NCBI GenBank assembly: GCA_026686845.1
Contig: JAIVEN010000012.1
Coordinates: 4,776,501-4,840,500 of the forward strand
Direction of reading: 5' to 3'
Length of the DNA: 64,000 nt
Origin: Adenanthera pavonina
Taxonomy: Eukaryota > Streptophyta > Magnoliopsida > Fabales > Fabaceae
The position numbers were made by a program, and so were the translations under genes. Of this stretch, positions 11,218 to 22,580 are shown piece after piece (position 1 is the first letter of the stretch; the number at the start of each line of letters is the position of its first letter). The notes beneath the pieces were generated by a model. The model was not told the origin of the DNA. It made no database searches and was given only the letters and a program-made list of their open reading frames with translations.

Positions 11218-14200
11218 ATGCTTCGCAGAAGCTGTCTGATGGCCAAACTCACTCCACATTTCTCATTCTTCACCCAATACCCGAGACCATTGATTTTCTG
11301 GAATTGTCACTATAGTTCTCCGCTTGGTTGTTACAATTCTTCTTTCAATATGAAGCGCATACTCAACAAAAATATTGCCTATAGCTTGTCAGTGGACCAG
11401 ACAGCCCATTTGAGCACTTTGGGTCAAACGGCAACATCATTAGTTGAGTGCTCCGAAGGAACTACCAGTAGACTTTCAGACAAAGCAAAGAGAAAAGCTT
11501 ACCACGAATCTCCTGAGGGAGTCCTAAAACACAAGCTAAATGTGTGCTCAAAGGATGGGGGCATGGTTGAGGCACTTAAACTCTATGATGAGGCACGAAG
11601 TAATGGTGTTGCACTGAGTCTCCACCATTATAACTCATTACTATACCTTTGTTCTTCTCATGCTTCTGTCAAAATGGATAATGAGAGTGATGAAAACACA
11701 TTGAATTTAGGCCTTAAAAGGGGTTTTGAGATTTTTCAGCAAATGTTAGTTGACAAAGTTGCACCAAATGAAGCTACATTTACAAGTGCGGCCAGGCTTG
11801 CAGCTGCAAGGGATGATCCAGAAATGGCTTTTGACTTGCTAAAGCAAATGAAAAGTTGTGGTGTTGCACCCAAGTTGAGATCATATGAACCTGCCCTTTT
11901 TGGATTCTGCAAGAGGGGGGATACAGATAAAGCTTATGAAGTTGATGCTGACATGATTGCATCTGGGATTATGGCTGAAGAGCCTGAGCTTTCTGCTCTT
12001 CTAAAACTCAGTGCTGATGCAAATAGGGAAGACAAGGTCTATGAAATGTTGCACCGTTTACGTGCTACTGTGAGGCAGGTGTCAGAATCAACTCTTCAAA
12101 TTATTGAACATTGGTTCAACTCTGAAGATGCAGCAAAAATTGGAGAAAAATACTTGGATGTTAACACAGTAACAAAAGGGATTGTTCAGGGAGGTGGTGG
12201 GTGGCATGGGCAGGGATGGCTTGGAAGTGGGCAATGGGAAGTGGTGAAGACTCATGTAAATGATGCTGGCCTGTGTCTCTCATGCAATGAGAAACTTGTG
12301 AGCATTGATATTGATCCAAAAGAGACTGAAAATTTTGCTGCCTCATTAACTAGATTGGCTTGCCAGAGAGAAGCTAAGGCAAACTTTAACCATTTTCAGG
12401 TATAATCACAGTCTTATTGAGTTGTCTGGGATTTAGAAAAGAAGTTTTCTCACTTAAAGCTGAATATATTCATTTACTGCTATGTCATCTTTCACTTTCA
12501 TTTCGCAAACTGATTTGAACTTGCGTGCAGAAATCAGTTTGTTGTTTACCAGTAATCATTTGCTAGAATCATGAGCAACACTGATGCATTAGACATGTAG
12601 AGAAAGAATGCTTCTAAACATTGGTAAGAAGTGAGGTATAAAGATAGGACCTAGTTCACCAAGGAAGGTCAAATCAATAGACCAATACTTACCATGTAAT
12701 CAAAGTGGATCTCAAGTCATGTATGATAACACTCCTATAAGAGAAAGGGGTATATGATAGTCTCTTTTGTGGACCTCAAGTTAACCTCTTCTCTATGCAA
12801 TATTTTGCCAGCTATAATATATCTTGCACCTAGTGAAATCTTCCAAACAGATAAATATTTTGATTGCTGATTTTCATTGGATCAGTCTCATTATTTGGCA
12901 AAGTGTCGGCCTTACTATTGTGTTGCATGGAGATAATCTACCCTTAAATATGACTTGTCAGTAATAATACATGGATACTCATTTTAGCCTGGAGTATATT
13001 ATTTTCCAGAGTACATGGTGGTAGCAGGGGAAGTAATGGTGTATTGTTGTTAATAGTCAGATATTTTAGTTTGTTAGTATAAATATTTGCAAATTCTCCT
13101 GCTACGATTTGTAGTGAAACATTTTAGCCAATGAATTTTATGGCTTTTATTGCATAAGAGCAATGAAAGGGTCCTTTTGAACTTAGTGACCTACGTACTT
13201 GATGTGTTATAGTTTGCACATTAGCCATAAATATTGGGTTGCAAGGTGAAAGAAAGATACACTCGAATTAATTATCAGAGCAGTTACCTCAAGGAGAACA
13301 AGTTTCATGGTTTTAGTTGACAATTCCTCTTTTCTTGTGAGGCATACTTTGATGAGGGTTTTATTATTTATTTCTTTAGCTTTGTTATATCTAAAATAGT
13401 TCCTAATGATATAGGGGCTGATATAGAAATTTAACATTTTCAGAAGTGGCTTCAGCAACATGGTCCTTTTGATGCAGTTGTAGATGGAGCCAATGTAGGC
13501 CTTGTCAACATGCATCATTTCAGCTTTTTGCAGGTGGGTTGCTAACTCTATTAGCACATTACTAGAAAATCTATTTGACATTTTATTTTCTCTCTGTTGT
13601 AGCTTAAAACTATTGTACAGCAATTGCAACAAATGAGTCCTTCAAAAAGATTGCCGCTTGTAATCTTGCATAGAAATCGGGTAACTGGTGGTCCTGCTCA
13701 GAATCCAAATAACAAGAGACTGTTAGAATATTGGAAGAAAAATGGCGCTCTTTATGCTACACCTCAAGGTTCAAATGATGACTGGTAACGAGTACTCTTA
13801 GTATTTAAATTAGATTGAGTTGTCTAATTTCACTATACATTGCAGAGTCTTTAGTACATTTGATCTGTACAAGTGTTGACTGGAACTACTTAGTTTTCCT
13901 ATAGTTTTTTTTTTTTTAATATTTACCTTTTCTTTTCAATCATAGGTACTGGTTATATGCAGCTGTTAGTTGTAAAAGCTTGTTGGTGACCAATGATGAG
14001 ATGAGAGACCACCTGTTCCAACTGTTAGGTTCTAGTTTCTTTCCAAGATGGAAGGAAAAGCATCAGGTATTCAAAGTGTCAGAGAATTTCATATGTAATC
14101 CTATAAAATGCATTCATCATAAGGCTAGTCTGAATTCTGTGGGTCTCCCATACTTAAGGCTACTCGTAGCCACTTTGCAGTGAAAAAGATGAAATTATCT

Positions 14201-15504
14201 TTCTTCATCTTTACCCAACTGTAGTCATTTTGGTGATCCTATATGGAGAGGGATTAGGAGCCTGATCTACTTTAAGCTGATGAACCCTACTCTATAGGCA
14301 ATATAATTGACGTGTGGTTCATTTCCACAAAGAGTTAGTTATCTTTCATGTTATAACCCCACGATTGCAGTTCTCAAGAGTTTAAGCCAGTTGCAATACT
14401 AAATTTTGCTAGTACATTATTTCTCTGGTGTTAATGTTGAAGAGTGAGAGGATTATGATGCCTTGATTGATTTGCAGGTTCGACTGTCAACCTCAACTAG
14501 TGGGCCTACCCTTATCATGCCTCCACCTTACTCAATAGTTATTCAGGTACTGCTTTAGTCTTATTCAATTGACTATAGAGTAGCATGTTTTCACCAAGCC
14601 AATGACCTATCGTTGATAGAAACAGAGATTGGGGACTGAATTTTATAAATAACAAACAGTTACATAGAATAATTGAGCAAGAATCTCAAGTTCTCAACCC
14701 AACAGTTTTACAAATACTAGGAGAATGTCCTCCAGCCAAATGGCCACGTATCCTTTTTGAATATGTTATAATGGTTCCCTTATCAAGCACCTATGGAGCT
14801 AATGAAAAGAGTTGATCAGATAGCTTTTAGCCCTATAAAAAGATATAAAGGGGGACCAAGAATGCTAAAGGAGATTATAAGACAGGATCTCTTATTAAAT
14901 AATTTATCTGAAAATATGGTTTTTTATAGAGCCCTATGGTGCAATATAATCCATGTAGCTAACCTCATTTAGTAGAATAAGGCTAATTTTGTTGTTGTTG
15001 TTGTTGCTGGTTCTCTTATCAAGTGATCATCCATTTCCCCTCATTTAACTTGATTTATGTCTCTGTTGGCCCAAAAAGAAAAACTTGATTTATATCTCCC
15101 TGTTCCACCGCACGCCATAAGAAAATTTTTAAATGGATAAAGTGGACTCTTTCTGCTTACTTTATATGTAGATGCTTTTCATGGAATAGAATAGAATGGA
15201 ATTGCAACTCAACAATTTACAAGTACTAGGAGAATCTGCTCCAAATTCAAGAAAACAAATGAATTTATGAACTACCCTAAACTGCAGAATCAGTTGTCAT
15301 TTATAGATGCTTTTCATGGAATGGAAGATTAACACTTGCGGGTAATATAACTAATTGCAGGAATCAGCCAATGGTAGTTGGCATGTGCCAACCGTCAGTG
15401 ATGATGATTACGAGACTCCAAGGCAGTGGTTGTGTGCCACCAGATCCGGAAATACATCACTGCATCAATTGTGGACTTCTACCTCCACATCTGTAGGAGC
15501 ATGA
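11218..15504 (+). CDS. PRORP1: Proteinaceous RNase P, organellar (PRORP1 type), 595 aa, six coding exons
   Basis: This is a single-protein RNase P, which cuts the 5' leader from tRNA precursors; the PRORP1 type works in mitochondria and plastids. Coding exons: 11218-12399, 13444-13533, 13603-13784, 13946-14066, 14478-14546 and 15361-15504, all with GT-AG introns and matching phases. The basic, Ser-rich N-terminus suits an organelle transit peptide. Pentatricopeptide repeats cover about residues 100-290. A zinc site is formed by C353, C356 (LCLSC), H556 (GSWHVP) and C573 (RQWLC). The NYN metallonuclease aspartates are all present: D408 (VVDGANVG), D483/D484 (GSNDDWYW) and D502 (VTNDEMRDH). From memory the Arabidopsis protein is 572 residues with the same motifs about 9 residues earlier. 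The start at 11218 is the first ATG of the frame; M at 11239 is an alternative. The product looks fully functional. Confidence 0.95.
12400..13443 (+). other. First coding intron of the PRORP gene
   Basis: It starts GTATAATC and ends ACATTTTCAG. Its 1,044 bp are AT-rich, and no second gene or RNA is recognised. A 141-codon minus-strand frame at 13207-13632 overlaps its end and the next two exons and is taken as chance. Confidence 0.8.
14788..15007 (+). mobile_element. 5'-truncated RTE-type LINE in PRORP intron 5
   Basis: The segment encodes the C-terminal tail typical of plant RTE LINEs: KRVDQIAFSPIKRY, then EIIRQDLLLNNLSENMVFYR and IIHVANL. It ends in a run of TTG triplets, the usual RTE tail. 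It is bounded by a 16-bp duplication with one mismatch: TGGTTCCCTTATCAAG (14772-14787) and TGGTTCTCTTATCAAG (15008-15023). The insertion lies in the sense direction within the intron and leaves the splice sites untouched. Related tails lie at 32452, 33103 and, inverted, at 36605. Confidence 0.85.
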
Positions 15505-15579
15505 AATTTCAATTTTGGTTCATCTACTTGTCTGTTATTACGACTTCCATTGTATCTGTGTCCAAGAATTTGATGCTCA

Positions 15580-15754
15580 TCTTATATCTTGACCGTCTAG
15601 ATTAAAATTGATCAATTTAGATTTTATTTTATTTTACTATTAAAATCTTAATATTTTTTATTTAAATAAGAACCTTAAACAAAGATAATTTTATTTCATA
15701 TTTTTTAAAAAAATAAGGTTATAACTTAAAAAATAAAAGATAAAAAACTTAATT
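15580..15754. repeat. AT-rich dispersed repeat, third and weakest copy
   Basis: It resembles the element at 18065-18301, for example TTTTTTAAAAAAATAAGGTT and GATAAAAAACTTAATTTGGA against the counterpart there. Low complexity makes the match uncertain. Confidence 0.35.
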
Positions 15755-15935
15755 TGGATGATTCAAGTGGTTGGTACTTGTTCCCTTTAAGGAAGACTTT
15801 AGGTTTGAGTCTTATGTATGGGGGAAAAATGCTGCTAGGAGAGCTTAGCATCATAATGGTTCAACCCGGGTCAATCTAAGTTAGTCGAGGCCTAATGTAG
15901 CTTTTATAAACTAGTTAGTATATCCCAAAAAAATT
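15755..15935 (+). mobile_element. Possible tRNA-derived SINE
   Basis: AAGTGGTTGGTACTTG, then TTAGGTTTGAGTCTTATG about 35 bp later, resemble the A and B boxes of a polymerase III promoter and are laid out as in plant SINEs. The body continues to about TTTATAAACTAGTTAGTATA. No clear tail or target duplication was found. Confidence 0.45.
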
Positions 15936-16287
15936 GGACTCTTCAAATTTAATTTGGATGGTCATATGTCCTGCCTAACCTCCACACCGTCTTAACTTTA
16001 CTGCTATCAATTTTGAGGATTTAAACTTTCTTCAAAGAAAGAAATAAAGCAAGTTACATGTACAGATGACAGAAGTATGAGCAATTCCAGAGCACCATAA
16101 TTGGCATAACATATGAATCTGATGAAAGATTCAGTAGGTCATCTTGCCAAGATAACATTTATCATTTTAGTTTGCCATGCTGAGAAAGGGACTATAAATT
16201 AGAAATTGAAAGGACGCCAATCTTAAATGGGCGTCGAGCTTTGCTAGTCCCTGCCTTGTAAGAGAGAGCCTTTGCACTAGTCCATTT

Positions 16288-17816
16288 TGTAAGGTTGGCT
16301 GGTCATCTAAGAGAGGGAGTAAATTAGATTATGCCAGATTTTCACCTCTTTTTTGGTATAACCCAATTTCATCAGGAGATGCAGCAGAATAGAGATAAAT
16401 AGAGTATGATGATGATATAGATGAAATAAGAAAGTGAAGAGTCAGACAAAAGAATTTATACTAGTTTGATCCAAACCACTTGACCTACGTCTAGTCTTCA
16501 AATTGCTACTTGGGTTTTCATTATATCTTACAAGTTTGATATGAACACTTGTGAAGTCTCAGTACATCCCACAAGGTTCAGTAGACACTTGTGAAGTCAC
16601 TCTCCCCACACCATTATAAGATATATAAATCCTTTAATGTTTCCTCACACTAAGATTCTACCTAGAAAATGTAGAAGAGAAGATTATAGAATAAAAACAT
16701 TTTTTTAGAGTAGATAATACATTGAAACTCATTTTGATGAGGTGGTTTTAACTTAGAATGCTCCCACAGAATGATTTTATAAATTACAGTAATATTTTGG
16801 CATAAAACTCACTTAAATTCGTTATCCATAAGTTTAAATGAGGTTTTATTTATAGATTTGTAGTTTAACTAGACGTTAGGTACAAGATCTATCCGTTAAA
16901 CACAAGTTCTAATCATTACTTTGCAAAAAAACTTGAATTTTCATATTGGAAGTGCATTTATTGGGTTTGAACAGTTGTTTCAAATTTTCATATTGCACTT
17001 TAAAATTAGAATTTCATAAATCGAAATTAGAATTTCAGAGACCGAAATTCGTCTATTAGAGGCATGTTCAAACCTCTGCGACTTTTATGCACTTTCATTA
17101 ACTATACTTAGATCGAAATTTAAATTTCAAATTCAAAATTCATATATCATAGATAAAAACTATGTAACTTCGAATTTCACTAAGCAAAGTTTGAATTTTG
17201 CACAAAATAAGTATGAGTCAAATGCAAAATTCGTCTGCCAACCAATATTTCTCAATGCTAACACAAGTGAATATTAGATAACTTTAAAATAATTTGTTTA
17301 AAATTTGTGATAACATAAATAAGTAATATTCAAAGATTAAACCGCCTCATGACCTAAGTGAAAGCAAAATATATCTAATAGCTAAGTCTTCAAAAGTTAA
17401 GTTCTACTTTTACTTGATCATTTCATTCTTAGCATGTTCTCTTCTTATCTTCAATTCTTTGAGCATCTTTTCTCTTCTTCTTCTTTAAATGAGACATGAT
17501 ATTGATTTTCTTTCTTTTATTCTAGTGCTCACTCTTCCTACTTGGACAATCCTACATTTAATATATTACACTTACTAACCGATTAGTTAGTCCAATTTAT
17601 ATATCCAACTTATATTATACAATATAAAAACATAGTGGATATATTAGTATATAGTGTGATATATGCATTATAAATCAGTTAATCACATGTTAATGCACAT
17701 TTTACTTCTTTTAGAAACAATATATATGTAAGATAAATATGATACATTTGTTTCTTATTATTTTATATTTGTCATTATAAAAAATTATATTATATTAAAT
17801 CTAGTACATTTGCATG
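16288..17816 (-). repeat. Solo LTR, 1.5 kb, same family as 1554-4167
   Basis: It is flanked by a perfect 5-bp duplication, CATTT (16283-16287 and 17817-17821). Read on the minus strand it starts TACTAGATTTAATATAAT (TG decayed to TA) and ends CCAACCTTACA. It shares with the copy at 1554 the terminal GGCTGGTCA segment, the CCCACAAGTTTGAT block and the AT-rich minus-strand start. It is shorter mainly because it has fewer of the internal repeated phrases. No internal genes are present. Confidence 0.8.
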
Positions 17817-17939
17817 GAGACATGTCTTCTTACTTGGAATAATTTCCTTAAAATTGAACCTTTCCCAGAGTGGCAACCGTCATAGGACAAAATTATAACG
17901 TGTAGTTTGTAATATCTACTAATAGCTTTTTTTTAAAAA

Positions 17940-18060
17940 AAAAATTTTAAGAAGAAAACTACATCAAGAGGATTTGAACCTTGACCACACTACCTGCACA
18001 AGAGGACATTTTGTGATGAGCAACTTGTGTTGATCTCAAATCTGGGCTAACCGAATTAAA
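17940..18060 (-). mobile_element. Possible SINE fragment
   Basis: On the minus strand GGTTCAAATCCTCTTG matches a polymerase III B box. The A-box region is less clear (around GTTGCTCATCAC), and the segment runs to an A/T-rich tail near 17930. No target duplication was found. Confidence 0.35.
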
Positions 18061-18064
18061 ACTG

Positions 18065-18301
18065 GATAGTCTAAATTTAATTTAGTTGTATTATTATATT
18101 TTTAATATATTTTTATTCTATTAGATGTAAAATATAAAATAAAAATAATTTTATAACTATCACTTTTTAAAAAAATGTTGTTATCAATTAAAAAAATTAA
18201 AATAAAAAACTTTAAATCTGAATTATCTAAATTAAAACTGTACAATCCATATTTTATCTGGATGATGAGTAGTGGGTGCTCATTATAGTGATGAGCACCC
18301 A
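18065..18301. repeat. AT-rich quasi-palindromic dispersed repeat ending in a perfect hairpin
   Basis: The AT-rich body (18065-18180) reappears inverted at 49697-49806. The right end is a perfect 11-bp inverted repeat, TGGGTGCTCAT (18273-18283) and ATGAGCACCCA (18291-18301), with a 7-base loop. The other copy has an equivalent but less perfect hairpin. This is probably a non-autonomous DNA element; class unknown. Confidence 0.5.
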
Positions 18302-19106
18302 ATGACGGCTTCTACCTACACTTTATATTAGCCTTACCATCTAAGTTAGCCCCTGATGGCATGTCTACTAATAACTTTGATGGCATGTCTACTAATAGCT
18401 TTATGCATTCATATTTTAGACAAACTCTTCAGCTGCTGATTTTATCAAACGTCTATGTGCGCATAATGCTAGTATGTTGCCAAATATCAGGACTTCAGGA
18501 GTTTAAGCTTACATTAAGGATTGAGTTGAGTGATAAAGGATTAAATGCATTAAGCAAGGCCTCAAGTTTGGGTTTTGTGAATAGAAATAAAACACACTAG
18601 GAGAGTTTTTGCTAATTAGAACTAAATCCAACTCAAATTCTGATTAATTGGCAATAGCCTATACTTAATAGTTTGTCCAAAAGAAAAATTACACTACAAC
18701 ACACAATATCTACAAAAATTCATCTTAGAAAAAAGATAGAGAGGAATTAGATTTGACACATTGGTCTCACTTCACTAATTAATTTGTGAAAAGATAAAGA
18801 GTGAGTGAATGTGTGAACATGCATCTGTAATGCACTAGACATACTATCATTCAAGATGACTGCATTTGATGCAATCAAGAAGATCCAGTCTTCAACTTAA
18901 TCCGTTCGTCCTTGTTTAGACACGTGGCAAGTTGTTTTACATAGTTTGCAAAGGATTCGGCAATGCCAAAATGATGCCATTTTTCACTTAATGTATGCAG
19001 TTTTTATTCTTTAGATATGAGAGGAATTAATAATGGTTTTGTTCATCTATGGTTTATGATGATCGATACTTTTGTGACCAAACCCATGATTATGCTCATG
19101 TATTTC
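18302..19106. other. Spacer with a 24-bp direct repeat
   Basis: GATGGCATGTCTACTAATA occurs twice in a row at 18355 and 18379 with a short variable tail. The rest shows no gene, RNA or element that I recognise. The 79-codon frame at 18361-18600 has no family resemblance. Confidence 0.4.
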
Positions 19107-19298
19107 CCTTTTTTTTTTCTGGGTAAATACAAAGGGACCATAGTCCACAACAAATATACTAAGGGGTTAAAAAACCAATAACATCATTAAGCACACGAGA
19201 TTCCAAGAAAGTAGGAATCTTGCTAAGAAGCAGCTGAGAACACCTGGTGTCAGTACTCCTTCGAGCCAAGGAATCGGTTGGCCAGTTTGCTTCCCTTT
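19107..19298 (-). pseudogene. 3' end of an L1-type LINE (RNase H-like C-terminus and tail)
   Basis: On the minus strand the frame reads HVQREANWPTDSLARRS, then LLLSKIPTFLESRVLND and GFLTP before a stop. This is the C-terminal RNase H-like domain of plant L1 elements, with the usual QREAN...DSLAR motif. An untranslated tail follows, ending in an A-run (T-run on plus at about 19110-19119). The upstream part has been separated by the SINE at 19311. Confidence 0.75.
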
Positions 19299-19310
19299 GA
19301 ACATGTTGGA

Positions 19311-19502
19311 TTTTTTTTTTCTGGTGAACACCAAGGGTCTCCCCTGCAAGAGAAGACTAATCCCTTTGAAGCGAAGAAATTACCAAAGTAAGTTTTATTT
19401 CTCTCAACAAGACATTTTTCATACACACAACCAAAAATCGAACCCAGGACATCATGCTTAAGGTACCCAATTATCTGCTATCTGTGTTGGGACTTTGTTG
19501 GT
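19311..19502 (-). mobile_element. tRNA-derived SINE with target-site duplication
   Basis: It is flanked by GAACATGTTGGA (19299-19310) and GAGCATGTTGGA (19503-19514). On the minus strand it has an A box-like TAGCAGATAATTGG (19480-19467), a B box GGTTCGATT (19444-19436) and an A-run tail (T-run 19311-19320). Its 192-bp length and architecture fit a plant SINE. It is inserted in the L1 remnant on its left. Confidence 0.75.
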
Positions 19503-19514
19503 GAGCATGTTGGA

Positions 19515-20386
19515 ATTTAATCTAAATGTATTTCCCTTCTCTAATCCTTTTTTCATAATTATCTAGAATCCAGTATCATTAATTTGGATTCAAATAGCCC
19601 AAACGAGGATAATTTGGGTTTTCATGCCATATATTCATCACCTCCTTACATTGCTTGTCTCCTTTTGGTATTAAAAAAAAATGAAAGTAAATAATGAAAC
19701 GCACATCCCCGCACAGTAGTTGATCAAATAATTTTTTTTTTCCAACACTCTGCATAACAATGGGAACATGATGTAAATATGATATAAATTACCTTATTGA
19801 TATAACATAAGGTACTTTATATCAAATATTTGATCATCCCTGTGGCGATGGAAATCTATGGCATCCTCTTTAGCCTTCAACTCATCTCTCCACTTGATTT
19901 GCCAAAATATATTAATTATACAGTATAATTAGTTTGGTAGGAGTATGAACTACTCAAACATGAATAAACTAGATAGAAGAATAAATCATTTTCTAACATA
20001 CTTTTGAGAGGATGAAGCGAAAATTAACCTCCAATTAGTTTGAGAGATTTGGAGGGAGGAGGAAAGGAAAATTTTTCATCTTCTTTCTTTTTCAAATAAA
20101 AAAATGGTGGGAAATATTTTTCCTCCCATCCTTTCCTCTCTCTCCTCTCCCTCATATTAAAAAATTGTTCTATCCCTTTTTGATTTGAGAAAAAAAATAT
20201 ATGGCTAAAAATTTTCCCTTTTTTCCCTTTCTTCCAAATCTTTCAAACCAAACAGACCTTAAGGAACCACTAAACAACACAAGTTTGGGTTCACCTTATC
20301 TATTATGCACCAGCATAACACAATAGAGAAATTCAACATCGGACCACCATTCAAGCTAAGTATTTATAATGTTAGAAAAACTTGAA
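19515..20386. other. AT-rich spacer, nothing recognised
   Basis: T/A runs and a CT-rich stretch (about 20090-20155) are visible. No gene, RNA or bounded repeat is recognised. Confidence 0.4.
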
Positions 20387-21260
20387 GGACCCATTTGGTT
20401 CAATTCCAGGAGTCCAAGAAAGTCCATTCCCACCTGTATCATGTTTGGTTCGTTTTTAAAGTTGGAATCCCCAGTCCCGTTGACCATTTATTTATGTTGA
20501 CTTGGAATAGATTACTCCCAACCTGAATCTCATCCTTCCTCGTTCCTAGTACCCAGAATCCTTGCATGGACTAAACCACCCTTGAGCCTTTCTCCTTATC
20601 TCCCTCACTCCCTCATCATCTTCGTCGCTTTCTTGCCATCATCAATTGCAAAAGCTGTTGTTGCTGGTGGAATGTCGATTTTCCAAGAAGAAGTCAATCA
20701 AATCTATTTGCAGAAGCTACCATTGTCACTCCTCCTCGTTCTATTCAAACCATCTCCCTCCACTTCCAGATCTATCGCACCATCTCCCTTTGCTGCTAGA
20801 TTTGTTCACAAAAGATGGTTCTAGTTTGATGACATCTGAAATTGATTTTTCACAAATCTAGTAATCAAGCTTTCCATTTGTTTCGATCATATATGGTTCA
20901 ATGACGTTGAGAACCCCTCCCACAATTTCGATCACAATTGTGTTTTACTGGATTTGTTTTTCTTCTTTCACTGATCTGTTTATGAGAGGGGCTAAGAAGG
21001 ATGGAGGATGACAACCACAGTGGTGTGACACCGGTGGTAATGGACAGAGAAACAGTGTTGAGATGGGGAAGAGATGAAGTAGGAAGGCGTGATTTTTTGT
21101 TGTTGTCAAGGATAGTTTGGTCAAATCATATTTATTTTCATTTAACTAAATATAAAAAATAAAGTTTTTTCCAACATCCTTAATTTCATACCAAATAGAT
21201 TTGTGGAGATCAACATTCAAATCCATTCCATTCGCTATCATTCCAAGAACTAAACGGGCC
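20387..21260. mobile_element. PIF/Harbinger-like TIR element (874 bp) with gene-like interior
   Basis: The left end is GGACCCATTTGGTTC; the right end, reverse-complemented, is GGCCCGTTTAGTTC, the common form of PIF/Tourist termini. Both are flanked by the trinucleotide GAA (20384-20386, 21261-21263). The interior is less AT-rich than its surroundings, and around 20582-20861 two overlapping short frames and a Ser/Pro-rich CT-rich stretch look like captured exon or leader sequence. No transposase is seen, so it would be non-autonomous. The source of the interior is not recognised. Confidence 0.55.
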
Positions 21261-21263
21261 GAA

Positions 21264-21679
21264 GGATTTCAACTAGCCATGGGATTCAAATTACTTGGGG
21301 CATCATGCGAAGCGATGGGTATTTATAGAATTGTTTCATCAAATCGAATCTGTTAGGATATAGATGGACATATAGCATCATTGAAGTCAACAATGAAAGA
21401 TATCCGCTTGATAATGGGAAATCACAAATAATAATTATTAGAAAAAATACCAAAAAGAACATTTTGGCACTAAATGGCCCGTCAAAAATCCATATTATCA
21501 TAATGATGTGGAGTGTATAATTATGTCATTTCACGCCATCGATCATTACTTTAAAATATATATATATATATAATAATTTTTTCTAACTATAAACTTTGTT
21601 AATGTCTCTTGAGAGTTTAAAAATATAGAAGGAAAATTTATAAAACTTAAACAAGGAGAGGTGATCTTATTTTCCTTTT
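21264..21679. other. Spacer, nothing recognised
   Basis: AT-rich sequence with a short (AT)n run near 21549-21573. No gene or element is identified. Confidence 0.4.
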
Positions 21680-22580
21680 TTTCTTTTTGGTAATAAGGTA
21701 AATACTTTTATTACTACCAAGAGACAAGGCTATACAAAATCAATATATATAGCACAAGGAAAAACAATTAGGAGCCACCTTCTAGAAAGGGTTTCCTTAA
21801 TTATCCTTCACATGTATCTAAAAGAATGTCAAACAAGAAATCTAAACAACCTAACCCTATTCAGCAACAACACCAATTTTCATCATAAAATCGTTCTCAG
21901 TAGTTTGTTGTTTCCAACTTGCATAACTCTTGCATCTAGATCTTACCTTCGACTTAATAGCTCTAACTACTTTTTGAATTGAGGAAGCTTCATTATTATG
22001 TAGACGAGCATTTCTCTCCTCCAAGCATGATAAATCACTATAGCAACTCCTGCATATAACACTTGTCTAAAATAGTTGTTCCTTCTGAATCATGTGGATA
22101 ATCAGCATCTCTATCTATTAAATTGCTTATGGATATAATCAATCCCTATCCACTTACAAACTTTTACTAGTAGCTCTCTTCCCCAATGGCATTGGAAGAG
22201 TAAATGCTCAACAGATTCAACATCATTACCACACAATAGACATTTTAAATCAGTTACAGGAATATTTAGACCATACAAGCTAGCTTTAGTAAACAGTCTT
22301 TTTTGGACTGTTAGCCACATAAAAGCATGCTTTGGCACTATATATCTAGACCAAACCACCTTGTCACACCTGAATTTCTGGAGTTATACTACTCCCAGTG
22401 ATACTGTATGGTATTGGAAAAAACTAAACAAGGTTAAATTGAAATTTGCACAAGGGTACGAAGATGAAAGATCAGCTACTCCTAATTGCATATATACCAT
22501 TGGTAGTGATCTTATATTCTTACCAGCGAACTTTCTAGAGCTCTCTTTGAATTTTCCAACCATAATTTTTTTCAATGAAA
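21680..22580 (-). pseudogene. L1-type LINE remnant, zinc-binding C-terminal region
   Basis: The minus-strand frame at 22359-22111 reads VVWSRYIVPKHAFMWLTVQK, then CLLCGNDVESVEHLLFQC. This is the reverse-transcriptase zinc-binding region (CxxC...HLxxxC) of plant L1 LINEs. Decayed coding and an untranslated tail continue leftwards to about 21680. Matching but stop-broken sequence continues rightwards to about 22580. It is not functional. Confidence 0.75.

Noticed and set aside
13207..13632. 141-codon open frame on the minus strand
   Set aside because: It runs antisense across PRORP exons 2 and 3 and an intron, has no recognisable motif, and is explained by the sense coding sequence.
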